This document shows, in pieces, positions 25,787 through 36,163 of a DNA stretch of 64,000 nt. The translations under genes and the position numbers were made by a program. The DNA is from Telluria mixta. Its GTDB lineage: Bacteria > Pseudomonadota > Gammaproteobacteria > Burkholderiales > Burkholderiaceae_D. The notes beneath the pieces were generated by a model. That model did no database searches, had not been told where the DNA came from, and worked only from the letters and a program-made list of their open reading frames with translations. Location of the stretch: NCBI RefSeq assembly GCF_029223865.1, contig NZ_CP119520.1, positions 3,906,001 through 3,970,000 of the forward strand, written 5' to 3'. Numbering within the stretch: position 1 is the first letter of the stretch; each line of letters opens with the position of its first letter.

Positions 25787-27202
25787 ATGCAAGAAACCTT
25801 CATCAACATCAAATCCCTCGACATGGACGCGCGCGGCGTCGGCCACCTGGAGAACGAGGACGGCACGCCGGGTAAAGTGATCTTCGTCGAAGGCGCGCTG
25901 CCGGGCGAGCGCGTCAGCTTCGAGACCCTGCGCAAGAAGAAGAACTGGGAATCGGGCCGCATGGTCACGCTGCAGAAGGCATCGTCGATGCGCGTGGAAC
26001 CGAAATGTCCGCATTTCTGGCATTGCGGCGGCTGCTCGATGCAGCACCTGGAGCCGTCGGCCCAGGTCGCGATGAAGCAGCGCGTCCTGGAAGACAACCT
26101 GTGGCACATCGGGAAGACGAAGGCCGAGAACATCATGCGCCCGATGTACGGCCCCACGTGGGATTACCGCTACCGCGCACGCCTGTCGGTCCGCTGGGTG
26201 GCCAAGAAGGGCACGGTGCTGGTCGGTTTCCACGAGCGTCACTCGTCGTACGTGGCCGACATGACGAGCTGCGAGATCCTGCCGGACCACCTGTCGGCCA
26301 TGCTCGTGCCGCTGCGCGAGCTGGTGGGCGCACTGTCGATCTACCAGCAGATGCCGCAGATCGAGATCGCCGTCGGCGAAGAAACGACCGTGCTCGTGCT
26401 GCGCATCATGGCGCCACTCTCGCCCGCCGACGAGACGCTGGTGAAAGCGTTCGCCGACCAATGGAACATCCAGTGGTGGCTGCAGCCGAAGGGACCGGAC
26501 ACCGCGGCGCCGTACTACCCGCTCGGCAAGGAGCTGTACTACACGCTGCCGGAATTCGGCATCAGGATGCCGTTCAAGCCGACCGATTTCACGCAGGTGA
26601 ATCACCAGATCAACCGCCTGCTCGTGCACAAGGCGCTGAACCTGCTCGAGGTGCAGCCGACCGACCGCGTGGCCGACCTGTTCTGCGGCCTCGGCAACTT
26701 CACCCTGCCGTTGGCCACGCAGGCGCGCGAAGTCGTCGGCATCGAAGGCAGCACGGCGCTGACGACGCGCGCGCTGGAAAACGCGAAGGCGAACGGCCTC
26801 GCCGACAAGACGACGTTCTATACGCGCAACCTGTTCGAGGTGACGAAGGACGACCTGATCGCGCTCGGCAAATTCGACCGCATGCTGGTCGACCCGCCGC
26901 GCGACGGCGCCGTCGCGCTGGCGATCGCATTGGCCGAACTGCGCCTGACGAACCCGGACCTGCTGCCGCAGCGGATCGTGTACGTGTCGTGCAGCCCGTC
27001 GACGCTGGCGCGCGATGCCGGCATCCTGACGCACCGCGCCGGTTACGTGCTCAAGAAGGCAGGTGTGGCGAACATGTTCCCGCACACGTCGCACGTGGAA
27101 TCGATCGGCGTGTTCGAGCGCCTCGAGAATTTCCAGCCGCGCGAATTCGCGGCACCGGACGTCAAGGACACTGCGTCAGCGGGCGGCGACGCGGTCCAGT
27201 AA
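25787..27202 (+). CDS. rlmD: 23S rRNA (uracil-1939-C5)-methyltransferase
   Basis: RlmD methylates U1939 of 23S rRNA. The 471-residue protein has an N-terminal TRAM domain (VIFVEGALPGERVSFE) and an Fe-S cysteine cluster (CPHFWHCGGCSMQHL). The SAM site follows as DLFCGLGNFTLPLA, with the downstream motif VDPPRDGA and the catalytic Cys in YVSCSPSTLARD. The start at 25787 gives the family N-terminus; the in-frame ATGs upstream fall in a repeat. Its 3' end overlaps the convergent kinase gene by 27 bases. Confidence 0.96.
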   Translation: MQETFINIKSLDMDARGVGHLENEDGTPGKVIFVEGALPGERVSFETLRKKKNWESGRMVTLQKASSMRVEPKCPHFWHCGGCSMQHLEPSAQVAMKQRVLEDNLWHIGKTKAENIMRPMYGPTWDYRYRARLSVRWVAKKGTVLVGFHERHSSYVADMTSCEILPDHLSAMLVPLRELVGALSIYQQMPQIEIAVGEETTVLVLRIMAPLSPADETLVKAFADQWNIQWWLQPKGPDTAAPYYPLGKELYYTLPEFGIRMPFKPTDFTQVNHQINRLLVHKALNLLEVQPTDRVADLFCGLGNFTLPLATQAREVVGIEGSTALTTRALENAKANGLADKTTFYTRNLFEVTKDDLIALGKFDRMLVDPPRDGAVALAIALAELRLTNPDLLPQRIVYVSCSPSTLARDAGILTHRAGYVLKKAGVANMFPHTSHVESIGVFERLENFQPREFAAPDVKDTASAGGDAVQ

Positions 27203-29704
27203 CGCGAACAGGCCGGCCGGATCGACCGGCTTGACGAAGTAACTGTCGAAGCCGGCGTACGCCGCGCTGGCCTGGTCCGACTGCTGGCCGTACCCCGTGA
27301 TCGCGACGAGGGTTGCCTCGCCGCAGCCGGGCAGCTTGCGCAGCCGGCGCGCCAGTTCGTAGCCGTTCATGCCGGGCAAGCCGATGTCGAGCAGGAAGGC
27401 ATCGTAATGCTCCTGTGCGGCCCGTTCCAGCGCTTCGCCCGGGTGGTGCATCACCGTTACCTGGTGGCCGCCGGATTCCAGCAGCAGGCCCAGGGTCATC
27501 GCGGCGTCGACATTGTCGTCCACCAGCATCAGCGACAGCCCGCGCGCCGTGCCCGGCGCCGCGGGACCGGTCGCGGCCGTGCCGCCGGCGGGTGCGGCAG
27601 CGCTGTGCAGGCGCGGCAGGCGGATCGTGAATTCGCAGCCCAGGTTGCGGCCTTCGCTGGCCGCCGTCACCATCCCGCCGTGCAGTTCCACGAGACTCTT
27701 CACCAGCGCGAGCCCGAGCCCGAGGCCGCCCTGCGAGCGGTCCGGCGTGCGCTCCGCCTGCGAGAACAGGTCGAACACGGTCGGCAGCAGTTCGGCCGAG
27801 ATGCCGATGCCGTTGTCCGACACGCTCACGAGCACCTGCTCGGGCGTGATGCCCATCCAGACCGACAGCCGGCCGCCTTCGTGCGTGTACTTGGCCGCGT
27901 TGTTCAACAGGTTCGCGATCACCTGCACGAGGCGCTTCGGATCGCCTTCGACGATCGCCGGTTCCGTCGACAGATGCAGCGCCAGCTCGTGGCGGCGCGC
28001 CTCGATCAGCGGGCGCACCTGTTCGACGGCGTCGCCGATCACGCGGCGCAGGTCGACTTCCTCGCGTGCCAGCACGACGAGCCCGCGCGTGACGCGCGAG
28101 ACGTCCAGCAGGTCGTCGATCAGGCCCGTCATGTGCGCGACCTGGCGCGCGATGATGGCGCTCGTGCGCTCCACGCGGGCGCTGTCCGGCGGGCCCATGT
28201 TCAGCAGTTGCGCGGCGGCCGAGATCGGCGCCAGCGGGTTGCGCAGCTCGTGCGCCAGCATCGCGAGGAATTCGTCCTTGCGGCGGTCGGCGAGGCGCAG
28301 CGCGTCTTCCGCGCGCACGCGCTCGACGGCGCTCCACGCGCGCTCGGCGACGTCCTCGATCAGGCGCACGATGTCGGCGCTCCACACGCGCGGCAGGTTG
28401 TCGTTGATGAACAGGCAGGTCGTCAGCGCGCCGTTGCGGTTCAGCGGCACGACGACGGCGGAGCGGATCTGCAGTGCCGCGTAGTTCGGCCAGGTGTCGG
28501 CACCGCTCGTGCGCGGGTCGCGCTGCAGGTCGCTCGACACCCACGTGCCCAGGTTCAGCGTACTGAAATTCGCTACGCCGAACAGGGCCGCGGGGAACGT
28601 GCCGTTCAACTCGGCGACGATGCCGTCCGTGTAGTTCGAGTGGAAGGTCACGAGCTGCTTGTCGGCGTCGTAGTCGCCGTACAGCACGCGGCTGGCCTGC
28701 AGGAAGCGGCCCAGCATGGCGCCCGTCTGGACGAAGATCTGCGTCGGGTCGTTCAGGCGGCGCAGCAGGTCCGATACTTCGAGCCGGAATTCGTTCATGT
28801 CGAGCAGCGTCGTCTGGCGCGCCACGGCGTCGCGCAAGGCCTGCTCGGCGCGCACGCGGTCGAGCGCTTCCCAGCTGCGCTCGGCGATGTCGGTGGCGAG
28901 GCGCTGCGCCTCCTCGTCCCAGTCGCGCGGCTGGGTCGAATAGCCGACGAGGGCCGCCACGAGCTGGCCGCGCCGGATCTTCGGCACGATGAGGATCGCG
29001 CGCGCGCCCGCGGCCGCGTAGCGCGCGCCGCGCGCGGGGAGTCTCGGGTCGGCCGTTGCGTCGCGCACGGCCAGCGGCGACCCCGTGCGCAGCAGGGCTA
29101 GCGCCTGCGGGCCGAAATCGTCGAGGCGGGCGCGCCGGCCGATCAGCGGCGTGCTCGCGTCGCGGGCCCAGTCGTGCATCACTTCGAAGCTGCCGTCCGC
29201 CTCGTCAGTTTCGACAAAGCAGGCGCGCTCGAGTTCCAGGTGCTTGCCGAGCAGGGTGCACGCCCCTTCGATGATGTCGGACGGGTGGTGCAGGCGGCGC
29301 AGGCTGTCCACCACCTGCAGCTGCACGGCGTGGCGCCGCTCGAGCTGCACGCGCTGGGTCGTTTCGCTCGTCACGCACAGCACGCCGCGCACGGTGCCGG
29401 TATCGTCGCGCACCGGCGAATAGGCCAGCGTGAACCAGGCGTTGTACGGCTTGCCGTTGCGGTCGATCGGGCTCGGCACATCCTCGCCGTACGTGGCGTG
29501 GCCGCCGAGGGCGCGTTCGACAAGCGGCTTCAGGCCGGGCCAGCGGTCGGGCCAGGCCTGCGCCAGCGGACGACCGAGTGCAACGGGGTGGGTGCCGTCG
29601 AGAAGGGGAATGAAGGCGGCGTTGTACAGCAGCGCGAGGTGTGGGCCCCACGCGAGATACATGGGGAATTCGGATTCGAGGATCAGGCTGGCCGCATTGC
29701 GCAA
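27176..29704 (-). CDS. Hybrid sensor histidine kinase (PAS-GAF-GAF-HisKA-HATPase-REC), 5' frameshifted
   Basis: From the apparent start (a TTG) the protein has 842 residues. An N-terminal PAS-like region (MYLAWGPHLALLYNAAFIPL) is followed by two GAF-like domains (about 145-290 and 310-470). HisKA has its phospho-His in AMLAHELRNPLAP, then come HATPase motifs (NLLNNAAKYTHEGG; GGLGLGLALVKSLVE) and a C-terminal receiver with the phospho-Asp in FLLDIGLPGMNG. The frame continues upstream as PPDRWSPALRNAASL, while the family's usual lead DWSASPLGP is in another frame, so the first 40 or so codons are split off by a one-base shift in a C5 run (29724-29728). The TTG start is therefore doubtful. The signal sensed is unknown. 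Confidence 0.8.
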   Translation of the reverse strand: MRNAASLILESEFPMYLAWGPHLALLYNAAFIPLLDGTHPVALGRPLAQAWPDRWPGLKPLVERALGGHATYGEDVPSPIDRNGKPYNAWFTLAYSPVRDDTGTVRGVLCVTSETTQRVQLERRHAVQLQVVDSLRRLHHPSDIIEGACTLLGKHLELERACFVETDEADGSFEVMHDWARDASTPLIGRRARLDDFGPQALALLRTGSPLAVRDATADPRLPARGARYAAAGARAILIVPKIRRGQLVAALVGYSTQPRDWDEEAQRLATDIAERSWEALDRVRAEQALRDAVARQTTLLDMNEFRLEVSDLLRRLNDPTQIFVQTGAMLGRFLQASRVLYGDYDADKQLVTFHSNYTDGIVAELNGTFPAALFGVANFSTLNLGTWVSSDLQRDPRTSGADTWPNYAALQIRSAVVVPLNRNGALTTCLFINDNLPRVWSADIVRLIEDVAERAWSAVERVRAEDALRLADRRKDEFLAMLAHELRNPLAPISAAAQLLNMGPPDSARVERTSAIIARQVAHMTGLIDDLLDVSRVTRGLVVLAREEVDLRRVIGDAVEQVRPLIEARRHELALHLSTEPAIVEGDPKRLVQVIANLLNNAAKYTHEGGRLSVWMGITPEQVLVSVSDNGIGISAELLPTVFDLFSQAERTPDRSQGGLGLGLALVKSLVELHGGMVTAASEGRNLGCEFTIRLPRLHSAAAPAGGTAATGPAAPGTARGLSLMLVDDNVDAAMTLGLLLESGGHQVTVMHHPGEALERAAQEHYDAFLLDIGLPGMNGYELARRLRKLPGCGEATLVAITGYGQQSDQASAAYAGFDSYFVKPVDPAGLFALLDRVAAR

Positions 29705-29823
29705 TGCGGGGCTCCACCGGTCCGGGGGCCGAGAGGCGACGCCGACCAGTCATGGACGTGGTAACCGGCGCGAACGGCGCCGGTGCTGCCGAGGAGATGA
29801 AAGTCGCGCGTCGCTGCTTCCAT
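29705..29823 (-). pseudogene. Frameshifted 5' end of the hybrid histidine kinase
   Basis: An ATG at 29823, preceded by GGAA at usable spacing, opens a frame reading MEAATRDFHLLGS and then GYHVHDWSASPLGP. Those last residues match the typical N-terminus of this kinase family just before the PPDRWSPALRN segment found in the next frame. Adding one C to the C5 run at 29724-29728 would join the two. This may be a sequencing error, a real mutation or a phase-variable tract. Confidence 0.65.
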
Positions 29824-30017
29824 GCCGATCGCTTCCGAGTCCGAAAGCGGTCATTCTATGCGCAAATGCATAAGCTGGAACAGGTATGAAAAAAAATACA
29901 TTTTCCGAGCGAGAAACACCGTTGATACCTGGAGAACAAAATGTCTCCGAAGGACCATTTCGACGGCAACGTACTGCAAATGCCGATGGGATCGGGGTTG
30001 ATGGCAAGACTATAACG

Positions 30018-30048
30018 GACGTCCCGCACGCGTGGCGCACGGGACGTC
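30018..30048 (-). terminator. Hairpin downstream of the TonB receptor gene
   Basis: Nine-bp arms (GACGTCCCG/CGGGACGTC) flank a 13-base loop, 10 bases after the minus-strand receptor stop. No U-run follows, so it may be a transcript-end hairpin rather than a full intrinsic terminator. The rest of 29824-30057 is A+T-richer than its surroundings and shows no gene. Confidence 0.4.
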
Positions 30049-30057
30049 AATACGCCG

Positions 30058-32058
30058 TCAGAACTTCGCGCGCACGCCGAACGTGATATTCCGCCCCGGC
30101 AGCGGCGCAATGTCCTTCAGCAGCGACGTCGCCAGGCGGATGTCTTCGTTGAGCAGGTTCTTCGCCGCGATGAAATACGTCAGGTCCACGTGCTCGAGCT
30201 TCTGCGTGTACGAGACATTGGCGTTGACCTGGTTGTACGACGGCGTCGTGGACGTCTCGAACGCCGCGAGGCGGTCCTGGCCGCGGGCGTGCGTCCAGTC
30301 GAGGCCGGCGCGCCAGTGCGGCTGGCGGTAGCCGATGGCGGCGCCCACGCGGTCGGCCGGCTGCAGCGGCAGGTTGCCGGCGTCGTCGAGGTAGCCGCGC
30401 GACATGTCCGCGAACACGCGGCCGTTCCAGCCCATGCCGATCTGGTTCCACGTCAGCTCCGCTTCCGCGCCCTGGATGTGCGCCTTCGCCTGCTGGAAGA
30501 TGCGCTGGCGGAACTCGCCGCCCGGGTTGCCGTCCTCGTCGAACGACGTATCCGTGATATGGCCGTAGATGAAGTTGTTGACGTTGTTGCGGTAGGCGTT
30601 CACGCGCCAGCGCAGCAGGCCGCTCGTCTTTTGCAGCGACAGCTCGATGTTGCGCGAGATTTCCTTGCGCAGGTCCGGATCGCCGACATCGAACGTGAGC
30701 GTGGCGTCGTGCGGACCGCCCGAATACAGTTCTTCCGTCGCGGGCGCGCGCTGGGCATACGACACCGTCGCGCCGAACGAATAGCCTTTCGTGAACGGCC
30801 ACAGCGCGCCGATCGAGCCGGAGCCGAGGTCGAAGCTGCGTTCGCGGTTGCCGACCGGCTTGCGGTCGACGTTTTCATAGCGCAGACCCGCGTTCCAGCG
30901 CAGCGGACCCTGGCTCCATTCCTCGACGAGGAAGGCAGCCTGCGTGGTCGAGTGCGTGACCGGCACGGTGTCCGGTCCGCCTTCCGCGCTCAGCGCCGAG
31001 AAGTGTGTGTTTTCCGTCTGCACGCCGAACGTGCCGTGCAGGCCCAGGGGCGTGATCGGCTGGTGCGTGAGCTCGACGCGCGATTCGAACGATTTGTTCG
31101 AGAACAGCGTGGCGGGCACGCCATCGTCCAGCTCGGCGTGGTGGTAGTCCGTATAGCCGGCTTTGACGCGCGCGCTTTCGAAGCCGGCGAGCGGGTTCTT
31201 GATGACGCTGTCGAAGTCGTAGCGGTTCTGGCGCTGGTCGATGTGCGATCCCTCGTTGGTCGGGATGCCATAGAAATTGGTCAGGTGCGATGCCGACAGG
31301 CCCGCATAGCCCCAGTCGTCGATGTACGAACCGCCGATGCCGATGTTGCGCTCCTTCGTATCGGAATTCGGCAGGCGGTTCATGCGCGACGTCGGGTCGT
31401 TCGCCACGCGCAGGTCGGGAATCTGGTAGTCGTCCGTATTGCGCAGGTTGCCGTCCAGGTGCAGGCCGAACTTGCCGACGGATCCGTCCAGCGTGCCGGA
31501 CATGTCCTTGCCGTTGTCGACCGTGCTCAGGCGCGACTCGACCTGGCCCGTCACCTTCGGTTCCAGCGCGGTCGGGATGCGTTCGTTGACGACGTTGACG
31601 AGGCCGCCGATGGCGCCCGAGCCGTACAGCAGGGCGGCGGGGCCGCGCAGGATCTCGATCTGGCGCGCGACGGCCCCTTCGGACGCGACGGCGTGGTCGT
31701 TCGACAGGCCGGACACGTCGGACGTCGCCATCCCGTTTTCCAGCATCTTTACGCGCGAGCCTTCCATGCCGCGGATGATGGGGCGCGACGCACCTGCGCC
31801 GAATGCGGAGGCGGATACGCCCAGTTCGTTCTGCAGCGTCTCGCCCAGCGAGCTGCCGACTTTGTCACGCAACTCGTCGCCCGCGAGCACTTTCGCCGGC
31901 GTCAGGATCTGGTCGCCTTCGCCGTTGCGCAACGGGCTGGCCGTGACGACGACCTGCTGGATCTTGCCGTCGTTGATGGTTTCTTGATCGTCGGCGCGGA
32001 CGGCCGGGTGGAAGGCGAGCAGGAGCGCGCTGGCGAGCAGCGTACGTTCGATTTTCAT
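30058..32058 (-). CDS. TonB-dependent outer-membrane receptor, ZnuD-like
   Basis: The 666-residue protein has a signal peptide (MKIERTLLASALLLAFHPAVRA) and a plug domain (VVVTASPLRNG near the TonB box; SRPIIRGMEGSRVKMLENGM; IEILRGPAALLYGSGAIGGLVNVV). A beta-barrel follows, ending in the outer-membrane C-terminal signal FGVRAKF. The barrel contains His/Asp-rich loops (TNFYGIPTNEGSHIDQRQNRYDFD; GYTDYHHAELDDG) like those of ZnuD-type zinc/haem receptors; substrate assignment is by resemblance only. A small exported His/Cys protein is encoded 85 bases upstream, and no Fur or Zur box was recognised. Confidence 0.88.
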   Translation of the reverse strand: MKIERTLLASALLLAFHPAVRADDQETINDGKIQQVVVTASPLRNGEGDQILTPAKVLAGDELRDKVGSSLGETLQNELGVSASAFGAGASRPIIRGMEGSRVKMLENGMATSDVSGLSNDHAVASEGAVARQIEILRGPAALLYGSGAIGGLVNVVNERIPTALEPKVTGQVESRLSTVDNGKDMSGTLDGSVGKFGLHLDGNLRNTDDYQIPDLRVANDPTSRMNRLPNSDTKERNIGIGGSYIDDWGYAGLSASHLTNFYGIPTNEGSHIDQRQNRYDFDSVIKNPLAGFESARVKAGYTDYHHAELDDGVPATLFSNKSFESRVELTHQPITPLGLHGTFGVQTENTHFSALSAEGGPDTVPVTHSTTQAAFLVEEWSQGPLRWNAGLRYENVDRKPVGNRERSFDLGSGSIGALWPFTKGYSFGATVSYAQRAPATEELYSGGPHDATLTFDVGDPDLRKEISRNIELSLQKTSGLLRWRVNAYRNNVNNFIYGHITDTSFDEDGNPGGEFRQRIFQQAKAHIQGAEAELTWNQIGMGWNGRVFADMSRGYLDDAGNLPLQPADRVGAAIGYRQPHWRAGLDWTHARGQDRLAAFETSTTPSYNQVNANVSYTQKLEHVDLTYFIAAKNLLNEDIRLATSLLKDIAPLPGRNITFGVRAKF

Positions 32059-32143
32059 GATTTTTCTACAATCTCAAGCGAATGGATAACGGCCCATACC
32101 GCCGGGACGTGCCGGGCGGTACGGGAAACAGCGGGAGGTGTTA

Positions 32144-32494
32144 TCAGGCTTGAGGGGGTGCGCGCGACTGGAACGGGCAGGTCGTGAGCAGGCAGATGCC
32201 CGGAGTGGCCGGCACGGCGGGCGCGGCATAGGCCAGCTCGGCCGGGACGAATTGCCGCAGCGAGGAAGGCAGCGCAAACGCGATCTGGGCGCTGGCCGCG
32301 CACTGGCCGCACAGGTCGTGCAGGCCGGGCTTGGGCAGCTTGCCGGTGCCGTCGTCGGTGTCCGCCGTGGCTGCGGTCTGCTGGACGAGCGTGTCGGCGG
32401 CCTCCGCCCAGTGCGTATAGCCGTGTCCGACCGACAACTGCTGCGAAACGAGCAGCAGCAGCGACAGCAATACGTGGACCAGGCTACGGGACAT
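32144..32494 (-). CDS. Small exported His/Cys protein (DUF2946-like)
   Basis: The 116-residue product starts MSRSLVHVLLSLLLLVSQQLSVGHGYTHW, a signal-peptide-like segment. It then carries HGYTHWAEAAD and GLHDLCGQC in the middle and a CLLTTC pair near the C-terminus. Such paired Cys/His residues suggest metal binding. It resembles the DUF2946 proteins often found beside TonB receptors for metals, an assignment I make with moderate confidence. In-frame starts further upstream (32581) would bury the signal segment. It is probably co-transcribed with the receptor downstream. Confidence 0.6.
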   Translation of the reverse strand: MSRSLVHVLLSLLLLVSQQLSVGHGYTHWAEAADTLVQQTAATADTDDGTGKLPKPGLHDLCGQCAASAQIAFALPSSLRQFVPAELAYAAPAVPATPGICLLTTCPFQSRAPPQA

Positions 32495-32604
32495 GGGGAC
32501 GGGATCGAAAGCGAACGGATATTGTACGCAGGGCCGTGCGGTTCTGCCAATCATACTTTCGGTAAGCTGCTGTCCGCCCATTGCGCGCCGGATGTTTCCA
32601 AAAA

Positions 32605-32621
32605 CCGGGCTCTGACCCCGG
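32605..32621. repeat. Solo copy of the GGGCTCTGACCCC element
   Basis: The core GGGCTCTGACCCC is identical to the right arm of the dinG-associated inverted repeat, here without its partner arm. It sits between two minus-strand genes, 12 bases from a terminator. Confidence 0.55.
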
Positions 32622-32632
32622 TCTTGGGCAAT

Positions 32633-32656
32633 AAAAAAGCCGGCCCGCAGGCCGGC
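32633..32656 (-). terminator. Intrinsic terminator of the BI-1 family gene
   Basis: Read on the minus strand, a 7-bp stem (GCCGGCC/GGCCGGC) with a 4-base loop is followed by six T residues, 22 bases after the stop of the gene at 32679-33362. Confidence 0.85.
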
Positions 32657-32678
32657 TCGTCGATGCGAGCGGTGGGGA

Positions 32679-33362
32679 TCAGTCGCGGTTGCCGAAGCCG
32701 ATGCCCAGCAGTTGCAGCATGCTCGTGAACACGTTGTAGATGTCCAGATAGATGGCCAGTGTCGCGCTGATGTAGTTGGTCTCGCCGCCGTTCACGATCC
32801 GGTTCACGTCGAACAGGATGAAGGCGGAGAAGATCACCATCGCGAGCACCGACACGACCAGCATCAGCGCCGGCAGGTGCAGGAACACGTTGGCCAGGCC
32901 GGCCAGGATCACGACGATGGCGCCGGCGAACAGCCAGCTGCCCATGCCCGAGAAATCGCGCTTGGACACCGTCGCGATCGTCGCCATCGTGGCGAACACG
33001 GCCGCGGTACCGGCGAACGCGGTCATGATCAGGGTGCCGCCATTGCTGAAGCCGAGCGTGAAGCGCAGCAGCGGGGTCAGCCACAAGCCCATGAAGAACG
33101 TGAAGCCGAGCAGGATCGGTACGCCGGCCGCCGAGTTCTTGGTCTTCTCGATCGCGAAGATGAAGCCGAACGCGATGGCGAGGAACAGGATCACGCCCAT
33201 GCCGCCGGCAAAGATCGGCAGGGCCATTTGCAGGCCGATGTATGCGCCGAGCACCGTCGGGACCATGGACAGTGCCAGCAACCAGTAAGTGTTGCGCAGC
33301 ACGCGGTGACGCGTGGCCTGGATGGCCGAGACGTCGTAGGTTTTCTGCAGGCTGGGAATCAT
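32679..33362 (-). CDS. Bax inhibitor-1 / YccA family membrane protein
   Basis: The 227-residue protein has about seven hydrophobic membrane segments and the family's start (LQKTYDVSAIQATRHRVLRNTYWLLALSM) and end (SATLAIYLDIYNVFTSMLQLLG). BI-1/TMBIM proteins in bacteria modulate FtsH (YccA) or act as pH-sensitive calcium leak channels (BsYetJ). The ATG at 33362 has a strong GGAGG six bases upstream; the longer in-frame ORF to 33446 is not needed. It is transcribed away from ndk and ends in a clear terminator. Confidence 0.93.
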   Translation of the reverse strand: MIPSLQKTYDVSAIQATRHRVLRNTYWLLALSMVPTVLGAYIGLQMALPIFAGGMGVILFLAIAFGFIFAIEKTKNSAAGVPILLGFTFFMGLWLTPLLRFTLGFSNGGTLIMTAFAGTAAVFATMATIATVSKRDFSGMGSWLFAGAIVVILAGLANVFLHLPALMLVVSVLAMVIFSAFILFDVNRIVNGGETNYISATLAIYLDIYNVFTSMLQLLGIGFGNRD

Positions 33363-33558
33363 AATGCCTCCGTTGGAAGAAATCGCTTTGCTCCCCATAT
33401 GGGGACTGGACCTGGCGTCAACAGGGGCAATGTGCCGGAAACGCAAGTTTTAAGTCTTGCATAAGGTCCGGCGCGCGCCCCATATGGACGAGGACTCATC
33501 ATTGTCACTGTATCATCCGGCCTCCCTCCCACGCAATATCGGTAGGATGACGGATGTA

Positions 33559-33567
33559 TGGTAAAAT
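33559..33567 (+). promoter_or_regulatory. Possible extended -10 promoter for ndk
   Basis: TGGTAAAAT fits an extended -10 element (TGn plus TAAAAT), about 60 bases upstream of ndk. No good -35 hexamer is visible at 17 bp, as is common for extended -10 promoters. Confidence 0.35.
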
Positions 33568-33627
33568 AGAAGGTTGATTGAGTTCCCAAATCTCGATTTA
33601 AACCTTTCTTTTTATTGGAGTTTTTAA

Positions 33628-34053
33628 ATGGCAATCGAACGCACCCTGTCGATCATCAAACCTGACGCAGTCGCTAAAAACGTGATCGGCCAAATCTACA
33701 GCCGTTTCGAAGGCGCAGGCCTGAAGATCGTCGCTGCCCGTATGGCCCAGCTGTCGCGCGCCGAAGCCGAAGGTTTCTACGCTGTCCACAAAGAGCGTCC
33801 GTTCTTCAAGGATCTCGTCGACTTCATGATCTCGGGCCCGGTCATGATCCAGGTGCTGGAAGGCGAAGGCGCGATTGCCAAGAACCGCGAACTGATGGGC
33901 GCAACCGATCCGAAGAAAGCCGACAAGGGCACCATCCGCGCCGACTTCGCCGACTCGATCGACGCCAACGCCGTGCACGGTTCGGACGCCGCCGAGACCG
34001 CAGCTGTCGAGATCGCTTACTACTTCCCGGCACTGAACGTCTACTCGCGTTAA
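33628..34053 (+). CDS. ndk: Nucleoside diphosphate kinase
   Basis: Ndk balances NTP pools by phosphotransfer through a histidine. The 141-residue protein matches the full family length, with [10 protein letters not shown] at the N-terminus and the active-site His117 in NAVHGSD. GGAG precedes the ATG. It begins the conserved block ndk-rlmN-pilF-rodZ-ispG-hisS. Confidence 0.98.
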   Translation: MAIERTLSIIKPDAVAKNVIGQIYSRFEGAGLKIVAARMAQLSRAEAEGFYAVHKERPFFKDLVDFMISGPVMIQVLEGEGAIAKNRELMGATDPKKADKGTIRADFADSIDANAVHGSDAAETAAVEIAYYFPALNVYSR

Positions 34054-34174
34054 TCTTTAGTAGCAATTATTTGTGTTGATCGGCCTCAGGCCGGTTTAAC
34101 ATTGCAATATCCCGCTCGCCCATGCTCGAAGAGCCCGGCGGGCGGGACTTATTTTGAAGGCACAGGATTCAATC

Positions 34175-35343
<1,169 letters not shown>

Positions 35344-35344
<1 letters not shown>

Positions 35345-36153
35345 TGCCGCGGCTGTCCGGACGCCTGGCCTGCGCGCTCGCCCTTCCTCTGCTGCTGGCG
35401 GCGTGCGCCGGCAATGGTGGCATGGCGGGCGAATCGCACGAGCTCAAGACGCTGTCCGACCAGACGGCCGCGGAAAAACGCGCCCAGATCCGCCTGCAAC
35501 TGGCGGTGGGCTATTACCAGGAGCGCAAGTACGAGATCGCGCTGGACGAGGTGAAGCAGGCTATCGCCGCCAACCCGGACTCTGCCGACGCGTATGGCGT
35601 GCGCGCCCTGATCTACACGGCGATGGGCGAGAACCGCCTCGCCGACGAGAACTACCGGCACGCGCTGCGCCTGGCGCCGCGCAATCCGGATCTGTCGAAC
35701 AATTACGGGCTGTTCCTGTGCGACGCCGGCGGCAAGCCGGCGGAGGCCATGACCTATTTCGATGCGGCGCTGAAGAATCCAAATTACGCGACGCCGGTCA
35801 AAGCCATGGTGAACGCAGGTAACTGCAGCCTGAAGATGAAGAATGTCGACGCGGCCGAGCGCTATCTGCTCGACGCCCTGCGTTACGATCCCGACCTGCC
35901 GGCGACGAGCGCCGGCCTGGGTCGGGTATATTTCGAGCGGCGCGATTACACCCGCGCCGGGTTTTTCATTAACCGCCTGACGGAGACAGCGAAGCTCGAC
36001 ACGCTGTCGGCCGACGTGCTGTGGCTGGCCATCCGGGTCAAGCACATGCTCGGCGACCGGGCCACGGAAGCTTCGCTGGCGGCGCAGTTGCGCAAGCGCT
36101 TCCCCGGCTCGCCCGAGTACGCGGCCTTCGAGCGCGGTGCCTTTAGTGAGTGA
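35344..36153 (+). CDS. pilF: Type IV pilus biogenesis lipoprotein PilF/PilW (TPR)
   Basis: PilF/PilW is the outer-membrane pilotin that helps assemble the PilQ secretin. The 269-residue protein has a lipobox (LLAAC) and a row of tetratricopeptide repeats (for example LQLAVGYYQERKYEIALDEVKQAI, PNSADAYGVRALIYTAMGE-like and PNLSNNYGLFLCDAG-like units). It overlaps rlmN by one base and precedes rodZ, the arrangement usual in beta- and gammaproteobacteria. Confidence 0.93.
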
Positions 36154-36163
36154 GACAACGACA

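Noticed and set aside
29205..29753. A 182-codon minus-strand frame starting MTGRRRLSAPG across the kinase N-terminus
   Set aside because: It is the third frame over the kinase; the family residues lie in the other two frames.
33363..33627. CCATATGG palindromes upstream of the BI-1 gene considered as operators
   Set aside because: They are short and partly by chance; no known regulator site matches.
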